Shown piece after piece: positions 5,909 through 13,973 of a DNA stretch of 27,291 nucleotides; the first letter of the stretch is position 1; the number at the start of each line of letters is the position of its first letter. The stretch is taken from NCBI GenBank assembly GCA_039198765.1, contig JBCCTF010000039.1:1-27291 (forward strand), read 5' to 3'. This stretch comes from Parvularcula sp039198765 (GTDB lineage Bacteria > Pseudomonadota > Alphaproteobacteria > Caulobacterales > Parvularculaceae). Both the position numbers and the translations under genes were made by a program. The notes beneath the pieces are model-generated. The model worked only from the letters and a program-made list of their open reading frames with translations, was not told where the DNA came from and searched no databases.

Positions 5909-8503
5909 TCAACGATCGTCGATGCTGTCCTTGAAGTGCGCCCACTCGTCTTTCGAAAGGCCCTTCTTTTTCAGGAACTCGGTCATCTCGGCGCTGGCGA
6001 AGCGTTCCATGCCACCTGAGGCGCAGACCGCTCTCACTTCACCATCTCCAACGCTGATGCTCTCGCGGAGGATGACCGGCTTATCGCTGTCTTCGCGGTG
6101 GTCTTCGCATTCCTCAGCCAGGTCGCCGATCGCTTCGCCGACTTCGCCCATGGCCTCACCCCACTCTTCCATGGTCTCGCCGAACTCTTCCATCGCCTCT
6201 TCGAAGACTTCCATGGCCGCTTCGAAACCGGACATGTCGGGCTCTTCAGGGATCAGGATCCAGGTGCCCTCTTCGGTGGTCTTCTTGGTCACCTTCGGCG
6301 CTTCGAATTCGAACTCCGGCGGCTCAGGCGGCTCAACCTGCGGCATTTCCAGGTTCGCGAACGGGTCGCTGAGGAGGATCATGCCTTCGTCGTACTCATC
6401 GCGGTGGATGCGGATCTTATGCGGCGCATGCGGAGCAATGGCACTGGTGATGTGGCGGACGATGTTGGCTCCGTCAGGAAACTCGAACTCCCTATCGAAA
6501 TCAAAGTCGAACGTTGCACCTTCGTCCGTACGGAAAGCAAACCGGTTGCGCTGACCCGAAGCTTCGCCTTCGTTCGAGCCGAAGAACTCACGGAAGTGGT
6601 TGCCGATGTTCTGGCCAGGGAGCGAGCCGAGGTTGATCTCCTCACCATCGATGATGATCTTCTTCTCGTTACCGTCGAAGAAGACCTCAACGTCGGAGTC
6701 TTCGTCACCTTGGATGATGAACCGCTGCTGCTGGCCATCCGGACCGAAGATGTTGTGCTGCTTGATGACACTCTCTTCGCCGTCCTTACTGAAAAAGCGG
6801 ATCATCGCGCCCTCGCCGTCTTTGCCTTTCAGCTTTTTGAGGTCGGTGACATTGCCGTCGACGATCAGGCGCTCGCCTTCTTTGTCGATGATGATCTCAA
6901 CGTTGCTGTCTTCAGTGCTCTCGATGACGATACGCTTCTCTTCGCCATCAGGGCCAACGATGACGTGCTCCTCGCGGCGGCGCAGACCGGGTGTCGATTC
7001 CTTCGTCAGACCTTTCAGGCGCAGCTTAACCTCGTCCATGCCCTCCGCTGATAGCCCGGTGAACCGAGCACCGGCGGTCGCGCGGCGCCTCTCCGCCTCG
7101 ATCGCTCGGGCCGCTTCACGGTCTTCCATGGCGGAACGGCGGCTTTGTTCGGCGGCTTCCCGGGCCTCATCGCTCGCGATAGCACGGAGGCGGACGATGC
7201 GCTTAGCTTTCGCATAGGACTCCTGCTCGTCGCTCTCAGCACGGTTTTCGGCGAGGAGTTCTTCGAGGGCACGGGCGACCCGCGCCTCTTTCTCTTCCTC
7301 AGCGGACAGAGCTTTCTTGGCTGCTTTCGCCTTCTTCTCCTCGGCGCGTTCCGCTTCAATCGCGGCGCGCAGCTCGGGGCTCAAGCCGTCGAGGATGTCC
7401 TCCTCGTGCTCACGCTCAGGATGTTCGTACACGGTGACATCGGTCCGCGAGGCGGTGAAGCCCGCGAGGGCGATGGCCGACGCGCCAGCGAGGAGCGCGA
7501 AGGCAGTGCGTTTCAGGGGTGTTCCCAAAGGATTCTGCATACGGATAATCCTCTCTTTCAATCCATGGTCAAGGGTCAGTGCGGGCAGCGAACGGCCCAT
7601 CCGGGCAGCCTTGAGAAGCAAGGCTGCATAGTCTTTCGTATTGATACCCAGGGCGCGGACAGCCTCATCACAAGCCGCTTCCTGGTCAGCGCGCAGGGCC
7701 AGGCGAGCCTGCTTGGTCAGCGGGTTGAACCACTGGAGAGCAAAGCCAACTTCGGAGGCAAGAAGTGTTGCCAGATCGCCCCTCTTCAGGTGCGTCAGCT
7801 CGTGAAGCAGCACCATCTCCTGCTCGTCAGGGCGATACCGCTCTTCAAAGTCCGTAGGCAGAGCAAGCAGAGGCTGACGAAGACCCATGATCTGCGGAGT
7901 CTCCGCAGCACCGGACATGATGAGCGTGAACGGTTTGTCCGTACCCGCACGATCAGCGGCGTTGGCGGCCATCGTCGCAACGGGCTCTGGCGCAGGCATA
8001 GACTCAGCCAAAAGCGTCGCCTTCCAACGCCGTGCACGGAACATGCACAGCGCGAAGGTCACCATAAAGCCCAGGAACCAGAGGCAGAGAACAAACGCTG
8101 CCATCATCTCCGGCGACGGCAGCGCCGCCGACAGAACGGGTTCGGAGACGGCGTCGGATGCGGCCAGGGGTAGTGGACTGACATCCAAAGCCGCCTCCTT
8201 GGGCAAGACGACCTCAGCGGTGGGTACGTACGTGGGCTCCACCGCCAGCGGCATGGGAGATGCCGTAGGGCTGGTCGTCTCAATAGGAACGGGTGCGGTA
8301 TCCAATGGTGGAGCGACCACGCGGATTTCTCGCTGGAACGTCGGCACGACAAGCCGAAGAGCAGGCGCCAGCCACAGCAGCATCGCAGCGCGGGAGCCAA
8401 AGCGCTGGGTCACTGGGCGGCGCAGCATGAAGACCATCAGCGTGAGCAGGCTCACCCAAAAGGTCGTCTCCAAACCGTGGATCAGGATCTCGCTAGCGGT
8501 CAT
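5909..8503 (-). CDS. M56 family (BlaR1-like) membrane metallopeptidase with large unusual outer domain
   Basis: An 864-residue BlaR1/MecR1-type protein, the kind that senses a signal outside the cell and removes a BlaI-type repressor. Membrane segments fall at about 9-27, 39-54, 133-154 and 332-350, matching BlaR1 topology. The zinc protease domain between the third and fourth has HELTH at 234-238 and ADQEAACDEAV at 272-282, supplying the further Glu ligand. The loop at about 60-130 is Pro-rich. In BlaR1 the part after the last helix is a penicillin-binding sensor. Here, residues 351-864 instead hold a Glu/Ala/Lys/Arg-rich helical region (about 365-480), two copies of a 38-residue unit (513-550, 583-620), a Pro/Glu-rich linker (about 720-735) and six acidic heptads (760-795). 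I see no SxxK/KTG penicillin-binding motifs. The start overlaps the end of blaI by 11 bases, so translation is probably coupled. The sensed signal is unknown. Confidence 0.9.
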   Translation of the reverse strand: MTASEILIHGLETTFWVSLLTLMVFMLRRPVTQRFGSRAAMLLWLAPALRLVVPTFQREIRVVAPPLDTAPVPIETTSPTASPMPLAVEPTYVPTAEVVLPKEAALDVSPLPLAASDAVSEPVLSAALPSPEMMAAFVLCLWFLGFMVTFALCMFRARRWKATLLAESMPAPEPVATMAANAADRAGTDKPFTLIMSGAAETPQIMGLRQPLLALPTDFEERYRPDEQEMVLLHELTHLKRGDLATLLASEVGFALQWFNPLTKQARLALRADQEAACDEAVRALGINTKDYAALLLKAARMGRSLPALTLDHGLKERIIRMQNPLGTPLKRTAFALLAGASAIALAGFTASRTDVTVYEHPEREHEEDILDGLSPELRAAIEAERAEEKKAKAAKKALSAEEEKEARVARALEELLAENRAESDEQESYAKAKRIVRLRAIASDEAREAAEQSRRSAMEDREAARAIEAERRRATAGARFTGLSAEGMDEVKLRLKGLTKESTPGLRRREEHVIVGPDGEEKRIVIESTEDSNVEIIIDKEGERLIVDGNVTDLKKLKGKDGEGAMIRFFSKDGEESVIKQHNIFGPDGQQQRFIIQGDEDSDVEVFFDGNEKKIIIDGEEINLGSLPGQNIGNHFREFFGSNEGEASGQRNRFAFRTDEGATFDFDFDREFEFPDGANIVRHITSAIAPHAPHKIRIHRDEYDEGMILLSDPFANLEMPQVEPPEPPEFEFEAPKVTKKTTEEGTWILIPEEPDMSGFEAAMEVFEEAMEEFGETMEEWGEAMGEVGEAIGDLAEECEDHREDSDKPVILRESISVGDGEVRAVCASGGMERFASAEMTEFLKKKGLSKDEWAHFKDSIDDR
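6119..6226 (-). repeat. Six acidic heptads in the M56 protein (imperfect 21-bp repeats)
   Basis: Residues 760-795 place F, F, F, W, V, L at exact seven-residue steps (760, 767, 774, 781, 788, 795), with M, M, M, M, I at 764, 771, 778, 785 and 792 and mostly Glu/Gly between. This is an a/d coiled-coil or amphipathic-helix pattern. The DNA shows matching imperfect 21-base repeats, suggesting growth by tandem duplication. Confidence 0.8.
6644..6967 (-). repeat. Internal duplication in the M56 protein sensor region
   Basis: Residues 513-550 and 583-620 are two copies of a 38-residue unit, 70 residues apart. Both follow H-x-I-x-GPDG-x3-R-x-I-I-x3-ED-S-x-VE at the start and end in a hydrophobic run plus DG (LIVDG and IIIDG). 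Alternating hydrophobic and charged residues suggest beta strands. Confidence 0.75.
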
Positions 8504-8858
8504 CTTTCAGCCTCCGCACCAGCTCTTCGAGCTCGTCGATATCGTCTTCAGTCAGGTCGCGAGCCTCAGCGAGGTGCGCAACCAGCGGGGCGGCACGGCC
8601 CCCAAAAAGATTGTCAGCAAAGCGGGAGACCGCGCTTTTGCGGTGCTCAGCCCGAGCCACCAGGGGGTGATAGACATAGCGGCGGCCGTCAGGTTCGGTG
8701 CGCAGGGCGCCCTTCTCCACCAGCCGGGCGAGCAGCGTTTTCACGGTTTTGTCGGACCAATCATGGCCCGTGACCCGCTTGGCAACGTCTGCCGCGCCGA
8801 GGCCAGGCGCCGTCCACAAGACCTCCATCACCGAAAGTTCGGCATCCGTGATCTTCAT
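8493..8858 (-). CDS. BlaI/MecI/CopY family transcriptional repressor
   Basis: A 121-residue winged-helix repressor of the BlaI type. The N-terminus MKITDAELSVMEVLW and the recognition region AADVAKRVTGHDWSDKTVKT, then LLARLVEKGALRTEPDGRRYVYHPLV, are characteristic. The C-terminal helical part would dimerise and carry the protease-sensitive site. An ATG 12 codons upstream (8894) lies inside the probable -10 element, so it is unlikely to be in the transcript. The chosen ATG (8858) has AGGAG ten bases before it. Two CTAC-N4-GTAG operators precede the gene, so it very probably represses itself and the downstream M56 gene. The operon's only two recognisable members are the repressor and the protease; any further target would have to be found elsewhere by the same operator. 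Confidence 0.93.
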   Translation of the reverse strand: MKITDAELSVMEVLWTAPGLGAADVAKRVTGHDWSDKTVKTLLARLVEKGALRTEPDGRRYVYHPLVARAEHRKSAVSRFADNLFGGRAAPLVAHLAEARDLTEDDIDELEELVRRLKDDR

Positions 8859-8876
8859 CGGGCAGGCGCTCCTATC

Positions 8877-8892
8877 GACTACGTTTGTAGGC
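8877..8892. promoter_or_regulatory. BlaI-type operator 1 (proximal)
   Basis: GACTACGTTTGTAGGC contains CTAC-N4-GTAG, the core of the BlaI/MecI operator (CTACATATGTAG in staphylococci). It overlaps the end of the -10 element and the likely transcription start, about 19 bases upstream of the blaI start codon. Its inner arms are perfect and its outer bases partly diverge. Confidence 0.75.
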
Positions 8893-8919
8893 ATAGCTAT
8901 CGACTACAGCCGTAGTCAA
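8890..8919 (-). promoter_or_regulatory. Probable sigma-70 promoter of the blaI-M56 operon
   Basis: On the minus strand TTGACT (8919-8914) is followed, 17-18 bases on, by CTATGC/TATGCC (8896-8890). The -35 element is close to consensus. Operator 2 fills the spacer and operator 1 covers the start region, a layout expected for repression by a BlaI-type dimer pair. Confidence 0.6.
8902..8917. promoter_or_regulatory. BlaI-type operator 2 (distal, perfect palindrome)
   Basis: GACTACAGCCGTAGTC has perfect six-base arms around AGCC and the CTAC-N4-GTAG core. It lies between the -35 and -10 elements. The two operators share the flank TATCGACTAC and are 25 bases apart centre to centre, near two and a half helical turns. 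Confidence 0.8.
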
Positions 8920-8968
8920 GCAAAATGTGACGCCTTACCGCCCGTTCATGGGTGCGCTGCACCATGCT

Positions 8969-10099
8969 TTAGGGAGCCAGGAGCCCCCGCAGTGCTTCGT
9001 TCTGAGCAATGGTGTCCCGGTAGCCTAGGTCGATCAGGGCGCTGATGTAGCCGTTCTCAAACGTGAGGTAGCTAGGCAGCACCCACGGCGGCTTCTGCGC
9101 GCCCAGCAGCCCGAGGAGGGTTTTCACCGTCCACGGGGCCTCATCCACGTGCGCGCCTGCGATGAACCGAATGTCCTCGCTCGGCCTGATCATCAGTGTG
9201 CGCACTTCGTGAAGGCCAGTCTCAGCTCGCCGCTCCGGTAGCATTTTGCCGAGGGTCTCGTTGATGCGATGAAGGCGCTCGAGATCCGCATCCAAGTTGT
9301 CATTGAAAACGATATCGAGGAGCTGGCCGGAGATGATACCGAGGGACGGATATTCCTCGTTCTCAATCAACAGCGGCTCGTAATCAGGTGTTCCGTCTCT
9401 TGCTGCGATCATCAGCATACGATCACAGCCGAGGTGCACCGCCGGGCTGAGAGGAGCAAGCTGGCGGAGAGCACCATCGCCGTACCACTCGTCATCGATG
9501 CGCCGTGCCTGAAACACGCCAGGAAGCGCAGACGAGGCGAGAATATGCTCCACACGGATGGATGTCTCCTGACCCAACCGGCGCGAACGCTGCCACGCCC
9601 CTTGTGGTCCAACCCCAGCGAAGAACGTCGTCGAATGACCAGAGGTGTATGACGACGCGGTCACGGCAAAGGCGCAGAGCGGCCCATTGCGCAACATGGC
9701 ATCGATACGCCCAAAGTCGATCTCTCTGGTCAAAAGCGCTTCCAGCGGCGCTGCGTTCAGGAACGACAGCGGCGGCTCAACCCCTGCCCACCCCAAGGTG
9801 GCGGCGCCGACCCAACCAGCCATCTGCTGAAACATCGCTGAAACGTCGGTACAGAAAATATCGGAACTCGAGAGCGAGCGCCAAAGCTGCTCGAGTTTGG
9901 CAGCAGCGCCAGCAAAATCGTCAGCACCCTCCGCAATCACGGCCGCATTGATAGCGCCGACGGAGACTCCGGTGATGACGCCGAAGGGCACCGGCCCCGG
10001 CGCCAGTTCCGCAAGCGCTTTCAACACACCCACTTGATAGGCGCCGCGAGCACCACCGCCAGAAAGGACGAGCCCTGTCCGGCCTTGGCTAATCGCCAT
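8969..10099 (-). CDS. Patatin-like phospholipase family protein
   Basis: A 376-residue serine acyl hydrolase that would cleave acyl chains from phospholipids or lysophospholipids. It has the oxyanion-hole motif GGGARGAYQVG (about 14-24), the nucleophile elbow GVSVG (44-48, Ser46) and the dyad Asp in YGDGALRQ (D208). No signal peptide is visible, so it should act inside the cell or at the membrane face. An open frame extends 30 codons further, but the ATG at 10099 has GAGGAG before it and gives the usual start just ahead of LVLSGGGARG. That ATG lies 11 bases inside the end of the glycerophosphodiesterase gene, so the two are probably coupled. Confidence 0.93.
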   Translation of the reverse strand: MAISQGRTGLVLSGGGARGAYQVGVLKALAELAPGPVPFGVITGVSVGAINAAVIAEGADDFAGAAAKLEQLWRSLSSSDIFCTDVSAMFQQMAGWVGAATLGWAGVEPPLSFLNAAPLEALLTREIDFGRIDAMLRNGPLCAFAVTASSYTSGHSTTFFAGVGPQGAWQRSRRLGQETSIRVEHILASSALPGVFQARRIDDEWYGDGALRQLAPLSPAVHLGCDRMLMIAARDGTPDYEPLLIENEEYPSLGIISGQLLDIVFNDNLDADLERLHRINETLGKMLPERRAETGLHEVRTLMIRPSEDIRFIAGAHVDEAPWTVKTLLGLLGAQKPPWVLPSYLTFENGYISALIDLGYRDTIAQNEALRGLLAP

Positions 10100-11081
10100 C
10101 GCGTGGCTCCTCTCGGCCAAGCGCCGGACCCACAACCTCGATTTTGTCCGTGACGATCGCGCCGGAGAAATCGTCAGGCAACTGATCAAGCATCTCGGCG
10201 CTATCCACGCCCGTCACGCCAGAACCCATGTTCTTGAGCGGCCCCGTGACCATCACTCCGCCAGGCGTATCGGCAAAGCGCGCCTGCAGGCGGTTCGGCC
10301 ATCCCCAATAGACGCGGCGCAGGTCCAGCGGCACGCCGATGCCATAAGCGCAGCTCTCTGGCACATGCCCCACCCACCCCCACGCGAGGTAACCCTTCGC
10401 GCAAGCCTTCGCCTCAGCGCGTGTGCCTACAGGAACATCCGTACGCAGATCACGCCAAGCTGAAGCGAAGCGCGGTCCTGTGACAATGCTCAGACGCTTC
10501 GGCTCAGCATACGGACGAGCATCGAGATATGCGCTCAGTAGTACAGCATCCCCGCTTCGGTTCGCTTTGTCGTTAATGAGAAAGGCTCTCCCCGGAAACA
10601 CCTCAAGCACTTCGCCGAGTGTCGGCATCATTCCGATAGCCTTGCCGCGAAACGGATAGGTCTCACCACCATCCGCCGTGTAGCCATAGCCAATGTCCAG
10701 CGTCCGCAGGAGCTCCATCGACTGGTCTCGCGTTCGCCCGGTGCCCTCCGTGCGGCAATCAATCGTCCAGTCATGAAAGACCGCAAACTCACCATCCGTC
10801 GTCGGATGGATATCAATCTCCACCACATCCGCGCCGAGCCGGAAGGCCTCAGCGATAGACGGGATCGTGTTCTCAAGGAAAGGATGGGTCGGCGGGTCAA
10901 TCCGCTCGGCCGTACACGTCTCATTGGTCAGCCCCTCGCGGTGATAATCCTGCGCCACCCCGCGGTGGGCGATGATCGTCAGCTCCCCCGTCGGCGACGG
11001 CGCGCGCCACGATGCGTTCATCACATAAACAACGGCGGCCAGGCCAAGCACGCCCCATCCAATACGTCGCAACACAACCAT
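10089..11081 (-). CDS. Glycerophosphodiester phosphodiesterase family protein
   Basis: A 330-residue GDPD-family enzyme that would hydrolyse glycerophosphodiesters to glycerol-3-phosphate and an alcohol. After an N-terminal membrane anchor (about 7-22) come the GDPD motifs: AHRG (38-41), ENT (70-72), EIDIHPTTDG (88-97) and FHD (102-104). These carry the metal ligands and the catalytic histidines. A TTG just before the ATG is open too, but GGAGG sits five bases before the ATG (11081), which I use. The anchor suggests the catalytic part faces the periplasm. It heads an operon with the patatin-like gene. Its promoter shares the 92-base spacer with the divergent ABC-F gene. Confidence 0.93.
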   Translation of the reverse strand: MVVLRRIGWGVLGLAAVVYVMNASWRAPSPTGELTIIAHRGVAQDYHREGLTNETCTAERIDPPTHPFLENTIPSIAEAFRLGADVVEIDIHPTTDGEFAVFHDWTIDCRTEGTGRTRDQSMELLRTLDIGYGYTADGGETYPFRGKAIGMMPTLGEVLEVFPGRAFLINDKANRSGDAVLLSAYLDARPYAEPKRLSIVTGPRFASAWRDLRTDVPVGTRAEAKACAKGYLAWGWVGHVPESCAYGIGVPLDLRRVYWGWPNRLQARFADTPGGVMVTGPLKNMGSGVTGVDSAEMLDQLPDDFSGAIVTDKIEVVGPALGREEPRDGD

Positions 11082-11173
11082 CAACGCCTCCGCCCCCGAA
11101 AGACGCTAGGGCGCGGCGCCCCTTCACGCAACGCGCTTCCCCCTCGCCGCCATCCCGGCTAGGGGCCGCGCCT

Positions 11174-13063
11174 ATGCTGCATATCAACGATCTCACCTAC
11201 CGCATCGAAGGGCGCGTGTTGCTCGAGCAGGCCACGGCGATGGTCGCCGATGGCTGGACGGTGGGGTTCACCGGGCGCAACGGGACGGGCAAGTCGACCT
11301 TGTTCCGCCTCATCCGCGATGAGATCAGCCCTGATGACGGCAGCGTCTCGACCCGACCCGGCGCCCGCATCGGAGGGGTCGCGCAGGAGGCGCCTGCGAC
11401 GCAGGACAGCCTGCTCGACACCGTCCTCGCCGCCGACGAAGAGCGCCGCAGCCTGCTCGCCCGCGCGGAAATCGAGACTGATCCCCACACCATCGCCGAG
11501 ATCCAGACGAGGCTCGCCGATATCGACGCCCACTCCGCCGAGGCGCGCGCCGCGAGCGTGCTTTCAGGCCTGGGCTTCTCCACCGAACAGCAGAAAAGAG
11601 CGTGTGCGGAGTTTTCAGGCGGCTGGCGCATGCGCGTTGCGCTGGCGGGCGTGCTCTTCGCCAAGCCAGACCTTCTGCTCCTCGACGAGCCGACCAACTA
11701 TCTCGACCTGGAAGGCGCCACGTGGCTGGAGAGCTATCTTGCGAAATATCCGTACACGGCGATCATCATCAGCCACGACCGCGGCCTCCTCAACCGGTCC
11801 GTGAGCCACATTCTTGCGCTCGAGAACAATAAGCTGTCCGTACACACCGGAAACTACGACACCTACGCCCGCAAGCGCGCTGAGAAAGCGCGGCTCGCCT
11901 CCATGCAGGCTGAAAAGATCGAAGCGCAACGTGCGCATATGCAGGCTTTTGTCGATCGCTTCCGCGCGAAAGCCTCCAAAGCGAAACAGGCGCAGAGCCG
12001 GCTGAAGGCGATCGAAAAACTCTCCGCCGTCGACTTGCCCGTGGCTGAGCGAACGACGCCGTTTCACTTCCCCTCCCCCAAACCGCCGATGGCCCCGCCC
12101 ATCGTGCGGCTGGAGGGTGCGGATATCGGCTATGAAGAGAACAAGCCGGTCCTCAAAAAGATCACCCTACGGATCGATAGCGACGACCGCATCGCCATCC
12201 TTGGCGCAAACGGGCAAGGCAAGTCCACGCTGGTGAAGGCCGTGTCTGGCCGCCTCCAGGTGATGGACGGCAACCTCTACAAGCATAAGAAGCTGAAAGT
12301 GGCCTACTTCGCCCAACATCAGCTCGATGAACTGAAGCCGAAAGAGAGCCCCTACGATCACGTCCGTAGACTGATGCCTGACGGGACCGAGGCTGAGGTC
12401 CGCTCGAAGACAGCGCAGCTTGGCTTTGGTCCGCAGAAGGCTGACACCAAGGTCGAAAAGCTCTCAGGGGGAGAAAAAGCCAGGCTCCTCTTTGGACTGA
12501 TCACTTTCGACAACCCCCACATGATGATCCTCGACGAACCGACAAACCACCTGGATATCGACAGCCGTGATGCCCTCATCGAAGCGCTGAACGATTATCA
12601 GGGTGCGGTGCTTTTGATCACCCACGACGCGCACTTGGCCGAAGCCGTGGCTGATCGCCTGTGGGAAGTGAAGGACGGCGCGGTCAACCGGCTGGACGAC
12701 AGCCTCGACGACTACCGCCAGCGCATCCTCGCCCTCGAACGGACAGCCGGCCGCCGCGAGAAGGCCCCCGCCGCCACCAGCGCCGATCGCCGACGTGAGG
12801 CCGCGGAAAAGCGGAAGGCGCTCCAGCCGCTCAAGAAACTCGTCACCGATGCAGAGCGCGAGATTGAAAAGTACACTGACGAAATTGCTAAGCTTGAAGA
12901 ACGCCTAGCCGACCCAACCATCTACGAGGCCGATCCTGCGAAAGCTGCCGACCTCAACAAAGCCCGAGTCACGGCAACGAAGGCGCTCGAAACCGCAGAG
13001 GAACGCTGGCTCGAACACACCGCCGCTTACGAAGACGCTCAGTCGGCAGCTGAACTCTCCTGA
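11174..13063 (+). CDS. ABC-F family ATPase (YheS/Uup-like)
   Basis: A 629-residue soluble protein with two ABC domains and no membrane segment, as in ABC-F translation factors acting on the ribosome. Domain 1 has Walker A GRNGTGKST (34-42), signature FSGGW (147-151) and Walker B LLLLDEPTNYLD (167-178). A charged helical linker (about 230-290, the P-site tRNA-interaction motif region) follows. Domain 2 has Walker A GANGQGKST (344-352), signature LSGGEKARL (430-438) and Walker B MMILDEPTNHLD (450-461). A C-terminal coiled coil (about 540-629) and the AYFAQHQLDEL segment fit YheS best, Uup second. An upstream open frame of 54 codons is ignored because it is antisense to the GDPD gene. The ribosome site before the ATG at 11174 is weak. 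Its 3' end overlaps the convergent DUF2799 gene by 25 bases. Confidence 0.93.
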   Translation: MLHINDLTYRIEGRVLLEQATAMVADGWTVGFTGRNGTGKSTLFRLIRDEISPDDGSVSTRPGARIGGVAQEAPATQDSLLDTVLAADEERRSLLARAEIETDPHTIAEIQTRLADIDAHSAEARAASVLSGLGFSTEQQKRACAEFSGGWRMRVALAGVLFAKPDLLLLDEPTNYLDLEGATWLESYLAKYPYTAIIISHDRGLLNRSVSHILALENNKLSVHTGNYDTYARKRAEKARLASMQAEKIEAQRAHMQAFVDRFRAKASKAKQAQSRLKAIEKLSAVDLPVAERTTPFHFPSPKPPMAPPIVRLEGADIGYEENKPVLKKITLRIDSDDRIAILGANGQGKSTLVKAVSGRLQVMDGNLYKHKKLKVAYFAQHQLDELKPKESPYDHVRRLMPDGTEAEVRSKTAQLGFGPQKADTKVEKLSGGEKARLLFGLITFDNPHMMILDEPTNHLDIDSRDALIEALNDYQGAVLLITHDAHLAEAVADRLWEVKDGAVNRLDDSLDDYRQRILALERTAGRREKAPAATSADRRREAAEKRKALQPLKKLVTDAEREIEKYTDEIAKLEERLADPTIYEADPAKAADLNKARVTATKALETAEERWLEHTAAYEDAQSAAELS

Positions 13064-13896
13064 TCGGCCGACCCAACTTCAGGGTCAGCAGGTGACAGTT
13101 CTGATTGTGCATCGGGTAGCAAGCTGTCGAACACATCTTCCGCACTCGGAACACGGCAAGCCCGGACGCTTTCCTCGTCAGTCAGGCCCAAGGACGCAAG
13201 GCTTGGTGGCCAGTCACGTCGACGGGCCTCGCGGGTCAGACCATTGCGGAACATCACGTCCGACCAAACATCCTCCGCACGCCGATATTCGCGTTCCGCA
13301 GCATACACTTCATCTCTCGCGGCGCGGATGGCGTAGGGTGTCGCTCTGTTCAGGATCGCCTCGCCCTCGCGAATGTCGCTCTCGGCCCTGCGACGTCGCT
13401 TTTTGAGTTCTTTCTCACCAAGCGGATCGGTTCCCGACTGCCGTCGGGCTAGGTTGTCCAGCCGCTTCCGACCTTCAGCGATCAAACGTTCCCCGCGCCT
13501 TCGATCGAGATCACTCAAACGGCTGCGCGCGTTATCTAAGCGGCTTGATGCCGATCGATAATCAATCGTTGTTCTCTCAATTCGCCAGAGCCGATCACTC
13601 CGACATTGGGAAACTGAACTTCTTCGACGTGACGCCCCATTATAAACACCAAGCGGCGTGCAGTACGTCACCAGACCTTGGCGGCGCCCGCACTCATAAA
13701 GCTCTTGGTCCGGAGTCACTCCGACAGAACTACAAATGCGCTGATACCTTTCGATTTCACTGGACGTGCTCCCCAGGACACCATCGGCGGCACCGATCAG
13801 CCGCCAATCTGCGTCAACGCAGTCTGCAGAGCTAAATGTTTCGCATGCTGACAAAAGCACACATGCGCCCACGGCGATGAGGATGTTCCCACGCAT
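13039..13896 (-). CDS. DUF2799 family lipoprotein, copy 1
   Basis: A 285-residue predicted lipoprotein. The signal peptide ends in the lipobox LSAC (Cys18). The DUF2799 region (about 25-95) shows DWRLIGAADGVLGS, a conserved Cys, and ECGRRQGLVTYCTPLGVYNG. The middle (about 100-215) is strongly Arg/Glu-rich and helical, and the C-terminus is acidic and Ser-rich. The ATG at 13896 has GGGAGG upstream. Function is unknown. Copy 2 follows the same plan 78 bases upstream, so this is a tandem duplication. The last 25 bases overlap the end of the ABC-F gene. Confidence 0.85.
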   Translation of the reverse strand: MRGNILIAVGACVLLSACETFSSADCVDADWRLIGAADGVLGSTSSEIERYQRICSSVGVTPDQELYECGRRQGLVTYCTPLGVYNGASRRRSSVSQCRSDRLWRIERTTIDYRSASSRLDNARSRLSDLDRRRGERLIAEGRKRLDNLARRQSGTDPLGEKELKKRRRRAESDIREGEAILNRATPYAIRAARDEVYAAEREYRRAEDVWSDVMFRNGLTREARRRDWPPSLASLGLTDEESVRACRVPSAEDVFDSLLPDAQSELSPADPEVGSADQESSAAD

Positions 13897-13973
13897 TTCC
13901 GCCTCCCAGAGTGTGGGATTGTTGCGAACAAGCGTGGTTTTTCAAGCGGTTTATGCAGACACCGGTGTCGGGG

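Noticed and set aside
6098..7051. Long open frame antisense to the M56 protease gene
   Set aside because: Its regular Val/Asp/Leu pattern only mirrors the Glu-rich repeats of the true gene; no start signal or family match.
8859..8894. A longer BlaI-type repressor starting at the ATG at 8894
   Set aside because: That ATG lies within the probable -10 element and has no ribosome site; the ATG at 8858 matches the family N-terminus.
8947..8966. Hairpin CATGGGTGC/GCACCATG after the patatin-like gene
   Set aside because: The stem has a bulge and a three-base loop, and the following sequence has no T run.
13958..13969. Perfect palindrome GACACCGGTGTC just after the second DUF2799 gene
   Set aside because: It has no loop and no T run, so it is not a terminator; at 12 bases in GC-rich DNA it may be chance.
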